A stretch of 8,599 nucleotides of DNA from an uncultured bacterium (GCA_937968025.1 CALBSL010000124.1:1-8599), one strand, 5' to 3'; shown: positions 1 through 7,771, numbered from the stretch's first letter. A program made the numbers and translations. The notes: a model not told the origin generated them from the letters alone.

Positions 1-26
1 TTCCCTACACGACGCTCTTCCGATCT
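1..26 (+). other. Sequencing adapter remnant (not genomic)
   Basis: These bases match the 3'-terminal 26 bases of the Illumina TruSeq read-1 adapter, ending in GCTCTTCCGATCT. They sit exactly at the window edge, as expected for an untrimmed adapter at a contig end. In the frame of the gene that follows they contain no stop and would read FPTRRSSDL, a peptide that recurs in protein databases as adapter translation. They should be masked, and no gene should be extended into them. Confidence 0.97.
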
Positions 27-27
27 C

Positions 28-144
28 CTCCCGAACCTTCGCCGCGCCCTCGAGCTCGCGGATTGCACCCTCAAAGACTTCGGCTACTCCGAAGAAGGCC
101 TCGCCAAGAGGCTGCGCGAGCGACAGAAGCGGAACCGCTCCTGA
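28..144 (+). CDS. 3' end of an unidentified gene (5' end missing)
   Basis: An open frame enters from the contig end and stops at TGA 142-144, giving the last 38 residues of a protein whose start is lost. The peptide is charged and probably helical: it begins LPNLRRALELADCTLKDFGY and ends AKRLRERQKRNRS. Codons end almost entirely in C or G, as in the other unidentified genes of this window. A strong plus-strand terminator begins five bases after the stop, which is the main support that this is a real coding end. I do not recognise a family. The segment TLKDF-x-aromatic-x(3)-GL also occurs in the 132-aa protein at 3482-3880, a possible weak relationship. The frame stays open through the adapter to base 1, but that part is artefact. 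Confidence 0.6.
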   Translation, partial: LPNLRRALELADCTLKDFGYSEEGLAKRLRERQKRNRS

Positions 145-149
145 CCCAC

Positions 150-177
150 CCCGCACGATCCCCCGTGCGGGTTTTTT
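150..177 (+). terminator. Rho-independent terminator of the partial gene
   Basis: A perfect 8-bp stem, CCCGCACG (150-157) with CGTGCGGG (164-171), closes a six-base loop and is followed by six T (172-177). It starts five bases after the stop of the partial gene, so it ends that transcript before it runs antisense into rpoD. Confidence 0.9.
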
Positions 178-182
178 CTATC

Positions 183-209
183 AAAAACCTCCCGCATGGG
201 AGGCCTTTT
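183..209 (-). terminator. Rho-independent terminator of the dnaG-rpoD unit
   Basis: Read on the minus strand, CCTCCC - ATGC - GGGAGG (203 down to 188) is followed by five T (187-183). It begins eight bases beyond the rpoD stop. The plus strand carries CCTTTT after the same stem, so it may act weakly in both directions. It is almost back to back with the terminator at 150-177, insulating the convergent genes from each other. Confidence 0.85.
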
Positions 210-210
210 C

Positions 211-1524
<1,314 letters not shown>

Positions 1525-1533
1525 AGCATGCCA

Positions 1534-3354
1534 TTAATCCTGGCTGATCGCAGAAAAGCGCTGGGCGAGCTCGAGGATTCGAGCGGTATCGCCCGCCGCT
1601 TCCGCACGGCGCATCTCGTTTTGCAGTTCCTCGCGCACACGAGCGCGAGCCGCACGCCGGAGCTGACGACTGAGCTGCTGACGCTCATAGGTCAATTCCG
1701 CACGCGAGAACGACGAAAAGGCGTGTTCAGCCAAAAGAGTGAGGGTGGTGTAGGTCATCATCTCTGCAGGTCCAAGCGAGACCGCGAGATGGGAAAGTGC
1801 CAGGCTCCAGGCCATGGCGTTGGGTGGTGGAAAACCGGAGACAGTATAGGCCGAACGGAGCGAGACGTAAAGAGCGCAAAGTTCAGGCTCGCCCGTGAGT
1901 TCAAGCGGAACGTCGTCCGTCGCAAAGGTTTCGAGGAAATCAGTCGGTGAAAGCATCCCCAATGCCAACCAGCGCCACCCTGGGCGATCTTCGATCTTGG
2001 CATGCGGGGCGACCGTTGGTGCGGGTGACTGTAAACGCGCTGGCGGAAGCGTTCCTGTCCCACGTGCGCCGCGCGAGCGAAGGCTCGCCTGCAACACCCC
2101 TTCGCTGCTTCCGAGATCAGCCGCGAGACGCTTCACCCAGGCTTCTCGCTCAATCGGATGCTGAATTCTGCCAATCTCCGGGAGAATCTCGTCGGCAATC
2201 TGCTGTTTTCCTTCTGGCGTCGCCGGCGAATGCCGAGAAAACGCACGTTTGTACACCCAATCCACAATCCCCGTCGCCTGCGCAATCGCTTGGCGCCAGA
2301 GTTCCGGATCTTTTTTGCAGGCTTCGTCGGGATCTTTTCCTGCTTCGGGAGGGAGCGAAATGAGTTTGATCGCAAACTCTTGCTGTCGCGCCAGATCAAG
2401 ACCACGCAACGTCGCCGCTCCCCCAGCCGCATCCTGATCAAACGCAATCGCGACGTTAGTCGTAAATCGCTTGATAAGGTTTAGCTGTTCACTGGTGAGC
2501 GCCGTGCCACTTGAAGCCACCACGTTTGTGATGCCGGCTTGATGCGACGACACCACATCCATATTCCCTTCAACGATCACGACGAGGCCGCTCTTGCGAA
2601 TTTCGGCTTTGGCCTTATCAAGACCGTAGAGAATCGCCGATTTACGATACACCGGTGTCTCCGGGGTATTCATGTATTTAGGCTGGTTGGGATCGTTCAC
2701 GAGGATACGCCCCGTAAAGCCGACGATATTGCCATGGACATCCGCAATCGGAAACATGAGGCGCCCACGAAACCGATCATAGACCCCATCGCCACGTTCG
2801 CGCTTCATCGCCAGCCCGGCAAATACCAACTCATCAGCCGTGACACCGCGTCGTGAGAGCGCTTCCGTCAGAGCCGACCAACTCTCCGGCGCATACCCAA
2901 TCTGAAAGAGGTCCGCGGACAGGTCATCAATCTGTCGGCGTTGGACATACGCACGAGCGTCCGCCGCCTGCGGCATTTGCAACAGAACCGATCGATAAAA
3001 TCGTGCCGCGAGATCATTCACCTCATGCAACCGCTTCTTTTTGGTCGTGGCTTGTTCGCGATGCTCCGGTTCGGGCAGCGTGACCCCCGCTTTCTGCGCG
3101 AGAAAGACCAAGGCATCACGAAACTCCATTCCCTCGATCTTCTCCACAAACGAGAAAATATCCCCGCCCGTATCACACCCAAAACAGTGCCAAGACTGAC
3201 GGACACGAGACACATGAAACGAGGGTGACCGTTCCTGATGAAACGGACACACACCTTTAAAAGAGCCGGCACCAGCAGGCTTCAACGGAACGTATTCGGC
3301 AACGAGATCGACAACGTCGATGCGCGCCTTAATATCAGGGACTACATCGATCAT
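1534..3354 (-). CDS. dnaG: DNA primase (DnaG)
   Basis: 606 residues from the chosen start. It synthesises the RNA primers for DNA replication and normally works with the DnaB helicase. The N-terminal CHC2 zinc finger is intact: C36, H39, C57 and C60 in CPFH...CFGC. The catalytic core and Toprim domain follow: EGNMD has E262; FDQD has D306 and D308; DPDE has D341 and D343. These are nearly the same positions as E. coli E265, D309/D311 and D345/D347. The C-terminal 170 or so residues, in the place of the helicase-binding domain, are poorly conserved, as is usual. The frame is open to an ATG at 3408 (624 aa), but I chose 3354 because MIDVVPDIKARIDVVDLVAEYV matches family N-termini and AGGA lies seven bases upstream. 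It heads a dnaG-rpoD operon, the core of the classic macromolecular synthesis operon, here without rpsU. Confidence 0.96.
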   Translation of the reverse strand: MIDVVPDIKARIDVVDLVAEYVPLKPAGAGSFKGVCPFHQERSPSFHVSRVRQSWHCFGCDTGGDIFSFVEKIEGMEFRDALVFLAQKAGVTLPEPEHREQATTKKKRLHEVNDLAARFYRSVLLQMPQAADARAYVQRRQIDDLSADLFQIGYAPESWSALTEALSRRGVTADELVFAGLAMKRERGDGVYDRFRGRLMFPIADVHGNIVGFTGRILVNDPNQPKYMNTPETPVYRKSAILYGLDKAKAEIRKSGLVVIVEGNMDVVSSHQAGITNVVASSGTALTSEQLNLIKRFTTNVAIAFDQDAAGGAATLRGLDLARQQEFAIKLISLPPEAGKDPDEACKKDPELWRQAIAQATGIVDWVYKRAFSRHSPATPEGKQQIADEILPEIGRIQHPIEREAWVKRLAADLGSSEGVLQASLRSRGARGTGTLPPARLQSPAPTVAPHAKIEDRPGWRWLALGMLSPTDFLETFATDDVPLELTGEPELCALYVSLRSAYTVSGFPPPNAMAWSLALSHLAVSLGPAEMMTYTTLTLLAEHAFSSFSRAELTYERQQLSRQLRRAARARVREELQNEMRRAEAAGDTARILELAQRFSAISQD

Positions 3355-3361
3355 ACTCGCA

Positions 3362-3365
3362 TCCT
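3362..3365 (-). promoter_or_regulatory. Ribosome binding site deciding the dnaG start
   Basis: AGGA on the minus strand lies seven bases before the ATG at 3354-3352. The upstream in-frame ATG at 3408 has only an A-rich leader and no SD, so this site favours the shorter 606-aa DnaG. No convincing -35/-10 pair for dnaG was found in 3355-3481, although the divergent gene next door implies that one must lie there. Confidence 0.55.
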
Positions 3366-3419
3366 GCCAGAGAACCCCTCCCCTGTCGACCGTCCAATAA
3401 TCGCCCATTTTTTCTCATC

Positions 3420-3449
3420 TTGAACACCCATCTACAGAGCTGGTACAAC
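3420..3449 (+). promoter_or_regulatory. Possible promoter of the 132-aa orphan gene
   Basis: TTGAAC (3420-3425) and TACAAC (3444-3449) are separated by 18 bases and each matches the sigma-70 consensus at four of six positions. The start would fall near 3456, leaving a leader of about 25 bases that contains the ribosome binding site. TATACA at 3460-3465 looks like a -10 but would start transcription inside that site, so I prefer this pair. Confidence 0.4.
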
Positions 3450-3468
3450 ACGTTGGGTCTATACACCA

Positions 3469-3475
3469 GGGAGGT
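3469..3475 (+). promoter_or_regulatory. Strong ribosome binding site for a GTG start
   Basis: GGGAGGT sits six bases before GTG at 3482-3484. The quality and spacing of this site are what support GTG as the start of the orphan gene. Confidence 0.8.
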
Positions 3476-3481
3476 TCATTC

Positions 3482-3880
3482 GTGAACGAAGCAACGGACT
3501 CGCAAGAAGCATCGCCGCTCGATCGAGCACGCCTCGCCGCTCTCGAGTACTTCTGCCGCGTGTACATGGACGGCTCGTTGGAGGCGACCCCCGCAACGCT
3601 CAAAGACTTCGTCTTCGAGCCTCGAGGATTGCAAGGCATCAGCGCCTCCATGCGTCGAGCGTCGCACAAGGAAACGATCTTCTGGTGCGCCCTGCGTCTC
3701 GACGTCACCGATGTCACGCCACGGATCAGGATCGAGGGACACAACGAACGCATCGACGCTATCGTCCTCATGCTGAGCTACCTCGCCATCTGCAACCAGT
3801 GTGCGCTGGACTACTTCCACCCGGTTCTGCAGCAGCGCATCCACGCCGAACCCAACGGCACCCTCACCCTGAACGGCTGA
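3482..3880 (+). CDS. Hypothetical 132-aa protein, unknown family
   Basis: I do not recognise this protein. It starts with GTG after a near-perfect SD and stops with TGA at 3878-3880. It is soluble, with no signal peptide or membrane segment. Residues 1-15 are acidic and polar. Residues 15-60 look helical and include TLKDFVFEPRGL. Residues 65-85 look like beta strands (FWCALRLDV, PRIRI). A hydrophobic helix, AIVLMLSYLAICNQCALDYF, spans about 93-112 and contains a C-x2-C pair (C104, C107); C25 and C69 are the only other cysteines. Codon use is strongly C/G-ending: every Phe is TTC and there is no TTA. The gene lies alone between divergent dnaG and convergent uvrB with its own promoter candidate and terminator, so it is a single-gene unit. 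Nothing points to a specific role. That it is a real gene is well supported by SD, codon bias and terminator. Confidence 0.8.
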   Translation: MNEATDSQEASPLDRARLAALEYFCRVYMDGSLEATPATLKDFVFEPRGLQGISASMRRASHKETIFWCALRLDVTDVTPRIRIEGHNERIDAIVLMLSYLAICNQCALDYFHPVLQQRIHAEPNGTLTLNG

Positions 3881-3897
3881 CGTTCAGGGTCTTTTTT
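3866..3897 (+). terminator. Rho-independent terminator overlapping the gene end
   Basis: A perfect 10-bp stem, ACCCTGAACG (3866-3875) with CGTTCAGGGT (3881-3890), is followed by C and six T (3892-3897). The left arm encodes the last residues of the 132-aa protein, and its TGA stop lies in the five-base loop GCTGA. The T tract overlaps the stop codon of convergent uvrB. On the minus strand no T run follows the stem, so it is one-directional. Confidence 0.92.
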
Positions 3898-5992
3898 ATC
3901 GTGTTCTTCCGTGGCGAAGCGTGCGTCGTGCCTGCACTTTTTTTGCTTCAGCATCCGGAAGCGGCGCACCTTTTTCACGCTTTTTGATCTCTTTTTCGAG
4001 AATCGCAATCTCATCACGAAGAATCGCGGCTAATTCAAACTGCAGTTCTTTGGCTGCTTCTTTCATTTCTTTCTGTTTTTGTTTGATGACATGATCCAAA
4101 CGGTGTGTTTCCGGCAACTGCTCGAGCGCCAGAATATCCTTCACGCGATCCGACCTACTCTCCAATCCAAGCAACGCTCCCAGATCTTCATGGGCCTTAC
4201 GAATCGTTTTTGGCGTGATGCCGTGCAAACGATTATGGGCCAGCTGTTTTTCGCGACGACGCTCGGTTTCTTGCATGGCGCGTTTCATCGATCCGGTGAT
4301 CGTATCGGCATACAGCACCACCTGTCCGCGCACGTTACGTGCCGCACGGCCAATCGTTTGGATTAATGATGTCTCAGAACGCAGGAACCCTTCTTTATCT
4401 GCATCAAGAATCGCGACGAGGGAGACCTCAGGCAAATCAAGCCCTTCACGCAGCAGGTTCACGCCTACCACGATGTCGTACGTCCCCTTGCGGAAATCTG
4501 AGAGAATTTCGAGTCGCTCAATCGTGTCGATATCACTGTGCAGATACTGGACCTTGAATCCGCGTTCTTTCATGAATTCCGTAAGGTCTTGCGCCATTTT
4601 CTTCGTGAGTGTCGTGACAAGCACGCGCTCATCGTGCGCTAACACGGCAGGAATGCGCTGCAATAAATCCTCGACCTGTCCTGGATACGTTGCCTCGCCC
4701 TTCCCCGGCGTCACAGGCAACAACAGAATTTCAGGATCAACCAATCCCGTTGGACGAATAATTTGCTCCACGATCTGCGATGAATGCTTCAGCTCATACG
4801 GACCCGGCGTGGCAGACACAAACACCACCGACTCCATCTTAGCCTCAAGTTCAGGAAAACGGAGTGGACGATTATCCGCGGCGGACGGCAAACGGAATCC
4901 ATGCTCAATAAGCGTCTGCTTGCGTGAACGGTCGCCCTCGTACATCCCGCCGAGCTGCGGCACCGTGACGTGCGATTCATCAATCACCAACAGAAAATCA
5001 TCCGGAAAGTAGGAAAACAGCGTGTCAGGCGGTGCTCCGCGTGGCCGGCCGGAGAGAGGCTGCGAATAGTTTTCGACGCCGTTGCAATATCCAAGCGTTT
5101 CGAGCAGTTCAAGATCGTATTTCGTGCGACGTTCGAGACGTTCTGCTTCAAGGAGCTTGCCGTTTGCCTCAAAAAACGCGAGTCGATCGGACAGCTCTTG
5201 GCGAATCTCTTTCATGGCTCGCTCGCGTTCTGGACCAAGCGTCACGAAATGTTTTGCCGGGAACACCCACAACTCCGATTGCTCGCTCATCACGGCACGG
5301 GTCAACGGATCTGTCTTGGCGATTCGCTCGATCACGCCTCGTGGCGCTTCGATACGGTACACCATCTCTTCGTTTGCCGGCATGAGCTCTAAGAGATCCC
5401 CGCGCACAAAAAACGTTCCACGCTTGAGCTCACCCACCGGCACTCGAGTGAACTGCATGTCGATAAGTCGTTGCAAGGCGTTTTCGCGCGTCACGTTCGT
5501 CCCTACTTCAAGATGCAGCACCGTATCTTCATACGCTTGCGGCGCACCGAGACCATAGATACACGAAACCGATGACACGATAATCACGTCCTTTCGCGTG
5601 AGAAGTGCCTGCGTAGCCGCATGGCGCAAACGATCGATCTCCTCGTTGATCATCGCTTCTTTTTCGATATATGTATCCGTGGTGGGCATGTACGCTTCCG
5701 GCTGATAGTAGTCGTAATACGAAACAAAATATTCAACCGCGTTGTTCGGAAAAAATTGACGAAACTCGTTGCAAAGCTGTGCAGCAAGCGTCTTGTTATG
5801 CGCGATCACCAGCGTTGGCTTTTGGACACGCTGAATCACGTTCGCGATCGTGAACGTTTTTCCCGTCCCGGTCGCTCCAAGCAACGTCTGAAAGCGCTCA
5901 CCACGCCGCACGCCGTCGGTGAGTTGCTCGATCGCTTGGGGCTGATCGCCCGATGGATCGTACGAGGCCTTGAGAGAAAACGCTTGTGACAT
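3896..5992 (-). CDS. uvrB: Excinuclease ABC subunit B (UvrB)
   Basis: 698 residues from the chosen ATG, full family length. UvrB is the DNA-damage verification helicase of nucleotide excision repair: loaded by UvrA, it opens the duplex with a beta-hairpin and recruits UvrC. Walker A GATGTGKT is at 39-46. The beta-hairpin region has the family signature YYDYYQPEAY at 92-101, followed by DTYIEKEA. Motif II (IDESH) is at 337-341 and SATP at 393-396. Motif V (NLLREGLDLPE) is at about 512-522 and motif VI (QTIGRAARN) at 545-553. A C-terminal UVR domain (about 634-671) for UvrC contact is present. The frame can extend two codons to GTG 5998, but MSQAFSLKASYDPSGDQPQAI is the usual N-terminus and the predicted transcript starts at this ATG. 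There is no SD. Transcribed alone, convergent with the 132-aa gene; no terminator of its own was seen. Confidence 0.98.
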   Translation of the reverse strand: MSQAFSLKASYDPSGDQPQAIEQLTDGVRRGERFQTLLGATGTGKTFTIANVIQRVQKPTLVIAHNKTLAAQLCNEFRQFFPNNAVEYFVSYYDYYQPEAYMPTTDTYIEKEAMINEEIDRLRHAATQALLTRKDVIIVSSVSCIYGLGAPQAYEDTVLHLEVGTNVTRENALQRLIDMQFTRVPVGELKRGTFFVRGDLLELMPANEEMVYRIEAPRGVIERIAKTDPLTRAVMSEQSELWVFPAKHFVTLGPERERAMKEIRQELSDRLAFFEANGKLLEAERLERRTKYDLELLETLGYCNGVENYSQPLSGRPRGAPPDTLFSYFPDDFLLVIDESHVTVPQLGGMYEGDRSRKQTLIEHGFRLPSAADNRPLRFPELEAKMESVVFVSATPGPYELKHSSQIVEQIIRPTGLVDPEILLLPVTPGKGEATYPGQVEDLLQRIPAVLAHDERVLVTTLTKKMAQDLTEFMKERGFKVQYLHSDIDTIERLEILSDFRKGTYDIVVGVNLLREGLDLPEVSLVAILDADKEGFLRSETSLIQTIGRAARNVRGQVVLYADTITGSMKRAMQETERRREKQLAHNRLHGITPKTIRKAHEDLGALLGLESRSDRVKDILALEQLPETHRLDHVIKQKQKEMKEAAKELQFELAAILRDEIAILEKEIKKREKGAPLPDAEAKKVQARRTLRHGRTR

Positions 5993-6000
5993 ACCCACTC

Positions 6001-6029
6001 GTTGTACGTGATCTGACGTGAATGAGCAA
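6001..6029 (-). promoter_or_regulatory. Predicted leaderless promoter of uvrB
   Basis: On the minus strand TTGCTC (6029-6024) and TACAAC (6006-6001) are 17 bases apart. Eight bases separate the -10 from the A of the ATG at 5992, so transcription would begin at or next to the start codon. This agrees with the absence of an SD. The -35 hexamer and spacing are identical to those of the dus promoter at 7812-7840. Confidence 0.6.
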
Positions 6030-6047
6030 CTGAAGAATGAATCCTCG

Positions 6048-6081
6048 AAAAAAGAAAAGCCCTCACCAAGTTTGGTGAGGG
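6048..6081 (-). terminator. Rho-independent terminator of the two-gene unknown module
   Basis: Minus strand: CCCTCACC (6081-6074), loop, GGTGAGGG (6067-6060), then CTTTTCTTTTTT (6059-6048). The stem can extend by two A-T pairs. It lies 15 bases after the stop of the 356-aa gene and separates this module from uvrB downstream on the same strand. Confidence 0.9.
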
Positions 6082-6096
6082 TCGACCATGTCAGGG

Positions 6097-7167
6097 TCAG
6101 TCGTCGTCGCCGCCGGAGTCGGAGGAACTGCCGGAGTCAGAGGAACTGCCGGAGTCGTCGTCGCTGCCGGTGTCGGAGGAGCTGCCGCCCCAGTCGGACG
6201 TGCCGCCGCCGGAGTCGTCGTCGCCGCCGGTGTCGGAGGAGCCGCCGCCCCAGTCGGACGTGCCGCCGCCGGAGTCGCCGCCGTCGAAGCCCGAGCCGCC
6301 GAAGTCGGTGCCATCGACTCGAATGCCCGCGAGCGGATCGACGGTGTCTCCGAAGGAATCCGTCGCCCCACGATCGAACGTGTCCTGGAGGAAGGCCTCG
6401 ACCTCGGAATGACCCTGCGGTGCATCCCCTCCCTCTTCACGCTCGCCGCCGAAGATCTCGTCGAGCGGCGAACGCTCCAGTAGCTCATCGAAGCCTCGTT
6501 CCAGAACGTCCGTGGCGCCCTCGATCGAGTCCTGAACAACGTGCGCTGCATCACTCGCCGCCGCGAAGGCATCAGCAGCAACCTCACGCACGAGCTCGAC
6601 ACCCCTGTGCTCCACGAACGAGACGCCGAGGTTGAGCAACCGCTCGAGAAGCTCCTCCCGCGCCTCATCGGTGCGGCTGGAGTACGTCTGGTAGACCGGC
6701 GAGAGCCGCTCACGACGAGCGCTCGAGGCACGAATCCGCTGCCGAATGTCCGTGGACAGGGTCTGAGTCATGTCCTTCGCGAGCTTCGTTGAGCCCGCCT
6801 GTGTTCGCCACTTCCCCACCGTCCCTTTGAGGCTTACGGAGGTGGCGAGGAGCTCGCTGAGCTGACGCTCGAGCGGAACAGCGAACTTCTTGACGTCCGC
6901 CAGCTGCTTGCCGAGGACGAGGTAGCGAAGCGCAGCGGGACGCACCTCGGAAGGCCACGCCCGCACGCTCGTCGCGGTGATGAGGGACGACGCGGACTCG
7001 TCGATGAAGCGTTCGAGCAGCCCTTTCGGGCCGCTGAGACACTCGTTCTGGAGACGCTCGTATCGTGCCTTGGCTCGATCCACGCTCTCCTTCCGCTGCT
7101 TGATCCTGCCGAGCAGGGCAACGTGTTCATCGATGGATGTCGTCAGCTGCTTCTCCATATCGAGCAT
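6097..7167 (-). CDS. Hypothetical 356-aa protein with acidic Gly/Ser/Asp repeat tail
   Basis: I do not recognise a family. No signal peptide or membrane segment is visible. Residues 1-45 are charged, heptad-like and probably coiled coil. Residues 50-175 are mixed helical and net basic (KKFAVPLERQLSELL, IRQRIRASSARRERL). Residues 168-235 form an amphipathic Ala/Val/Glu helical stretch (VSFVEHRGVELVREVAADAF). Residues 240-288 are an acidic linker. From about 289 to the end the chain is only Gly, Ser, Asp, Thr and a few Trp/Phe: two 20-residue repeats (300-319, 320-339; 18 of 20 identical), two GSSSDS units and a GGDDD end, surely disordered and strongly acidic. The start has AAGGAG nine bases upstream, inside the preceding gene, which it overlaps by 41 bases, so the two are co-transcribed. 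The tail could be a binding or surface linker; Gly-rich tails also occur in TPM-domain proteins, but that domain is not seen here. Confidence 0.8.
   Translation of the reverse strand: MLDMEKQLTTSIDEHVALLGRIKQRKESVDRAKARYERLQNECLSGPKGLLERFIDESASSLITATSVRAWPSEVRPAALRYLVLGKQLADVKKFAVPLERQLSELLATSVSLKGTVGKWRTQAGSTKLAKDMTQTLSTDIRQRIRASSARRERLSPVYQTYSSRTDEAREELLERLLNLGVSFVEHRGVELVREVAADAFAAASDAAHVVQDSIEGATDVLERGFDELLERSPLDEIFGGEREEGGDAPQGHSEVEAFLQDTFDRGATDSFGDTVDPLAGIRVDGTDFGGSGFDGGDSGGGTSDWGGGSSDTGGDDDSGGGTSDWGGSSSDTGSDDDSGSSSDSGSSSDSGGDDD
6115..6150 (-). repeat. Two 18-base tandem repeats
   Basis: Two adjacent units (6115-6132 and 6133-6150) differ at one base of 18. They encode the two GSSSDS hexapeptides near the end of the 356-aa protein. 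Confidence 0.9.
6151..6270 (-). repeat. Two 60-base tandem repeats in the tail coding sequence
   Basis: Units 6151-6210 and 6211-6270 are identical at 58 of 60 bases; a further partial unit starts at 6271. Each encodes a 20-residue module: GGGTSDWGG, then G or S, SSDTG, G or S, then DDDS. The high DNA identity suggests a recent duplication or ongoing homogenisation. There are no unique spacers, so this is not a CRISPR array. Confidence 0.93.
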
Positions 7168-7720
7168 GAACCTGTACTCCTTCCTTCCAGATGATGTACC
7201 AGACGAGGTACGGAACCACCAAGATGCCCATGACGAGCCTGACGAAGAAGCTGGGTTGCGGATACTCGACAGTGAACGTCCCGAGCTCCCACTGCTCGAA
7301 GAGCGTTTCGAAGACGGTGTCGCCCTCGAGGCGCGAGAGGATACGGCGCAAGCGATTGCGCTCCTGTTGCTGCGACACGAAGTACTCGTGAGGGCGAGCG
7401 TTCAGCTCCACGGCGTCGAGCATCCGCTGCTCACGCTCGTGATCGCGACGCGCCTGCTCGGCGTCGAACTTCGCCGTGTTGATGGACGCCCTGATACGAC
7501 CCGCCCGAAGCGTGTCGATCACCGCGTTCGGGTCGAGGGCGAACGCCCCGACCCAGTAGTCGCGGATCGGTGCAAGCGCTCGTAGGCGCTCCGCCTCGAG
7601 ACGGTTGAGATCCGTCCTGATGGGAGCAAGATCCCGTCGCAGGGCGTCGATCTCACGGCCGATGTCGCGGATGGCGGTGTCGGCGGCGTTGCGGGCTTCA
7701 CTGATCGTCTGAATGCTCAT
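7127..7720 (-). CDS. Hypothetical 197-aa coiled-coil protein with one membrane segment
   Basis: I do not recognise a family. Residues 5-50 are a heptad-rich helix (IGREIDALRRDLAPIRTDLN) and residues 85-131 a second charged helix rich in Arg, Glu and Gln (FDAEQARRDHEREQRM), so a coiled-coil hairpin is likely. A single hydrophobic segment, FFVRLVMGILVVPYLVWYII (about 158-177), is followed by a short tail of about 20 residues. There is no N-terminal signal, so a tail-anchored membrane protein is plausible, with most of the chain probably in the cytoplasm (inference). GGAG lies eight bases before the ATG. A near-consensus promoter is 51 bases upstream. It is the first gene of a two-gene unit, overlapping the 356-aa gene by 41 bases. 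Two coiled-coil proteins, one anchored and one with a disordered tail, might form a complex. Codons are strongly C/G-ending, unlike uvrB. Reality of the gene is well supported; function is unknown. Confidence 0.82.
   Translation of the reverse strand: MSIQTISEARNAADTAIRDIGREIDALRRDLAPIRTDLNRLEAERLRALAPIRDYWVGAFALDPNAVIDTLRAGRIRASINTAKFDAEQARRDHEREQRMLDAVELNARPHEYFVSQQQERNRLRRILSRLEGDTVFETLFEQWELGTFTVEYPQPSFFVRLVMGILVVPYLVWYIIWKEGVQVHARYGEAADDIHR
7177..7182 (-). promoter_or_regulatory. Ribosome binding site of the 356-aa gene
   Basis: AAGGAG on the minus strand, within a longer GGAAGGAAGGAG purine run, lies nine bases before the ATG at 7167-7165. It is inside the coding sequence of the preceding 197-aa gene. 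It favours the first Met over the one at residue 4, whose spacing would be 18 bases. Confidence 0.75.
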
Positions 7721-7728
7721 GATACTGT

Positions 7729-7732
7729 CTCC
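7729..7732 (-). promoter_or_regulatory. Ribosome binding site of the 197-aa gene
   Basis: GGAG on the minus strand lies eight bases before the ATG at 7720-7718, at the end of a leader of about 45 bases. It supports that start. Confidence 0.65.
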
Positions 7733-7752
7733 GGTGTGGTGAGGTGAAAACT

Positions 7753-7765
7753 CCGTAAGGTACGG
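7753..7765. promoter_or_regulatory. 13-bp palindrome at the module's transcript start
   Basis: CCGTA-AGG-TACGG is a perfect inverted repeat of five-base arms around a three-base centre. It lies at the predicted transcription start of the 197-aa/356-aa unit, about seven bases past the -10. It could be a repressor site or a small hairpin at the 5' end of the mRNA. Confidence 0.4.
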
Positions 7766-7771
7766 CGCAAA

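Noticed and set aside
3352..3408. The longer 624-aa DnaG starting at 3408
   Set aside because: The 18 extra residues (MGDYWTVDRGGVLWQDAS) are not typical of primases and lack an SD, whereas the ATG at 3354 has AGGA at good spacing and a family-like N-terminus.
3460..3465. TATACA as the -10 of the orphan gene
   Set aside because: The start would fall inside the ribosome binding site and no -35 lies at suitable distance.
4215..5012. A 265-codon plus-strand ORF opposite uvrB
   Set aside because: It lies fully inside uvrB on the opposite strand with a Ser/Arg-rich, domain-free translation; shadow ORF.
6048..6081. A small RNA or riboswitch upstream of uvrB
   Set aside because: The hairpin plus T tract is a simple terminator for the gene ending at 6097, and the uvrB promoter lies downstream of it, so it is not in the uvrB transcript.
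6115..6285. A CRISPR-like or satellite array
   Set aside because: Repeats are directly adjacent with no unique spacers, have a 60- or 18-base period divisible by three, and are in frame within a coding sequence.
6018..6635. A 205-codon Arg-rich plus-strand ORF, and a 222-codon minus-strand ORF at 6063-6731, over the repeat region
   Set aside because: Both are frame shadows of the GC-rich Gly/Ser/Asp repeats and run through the terminator; neither has an SD or a plausible composition.
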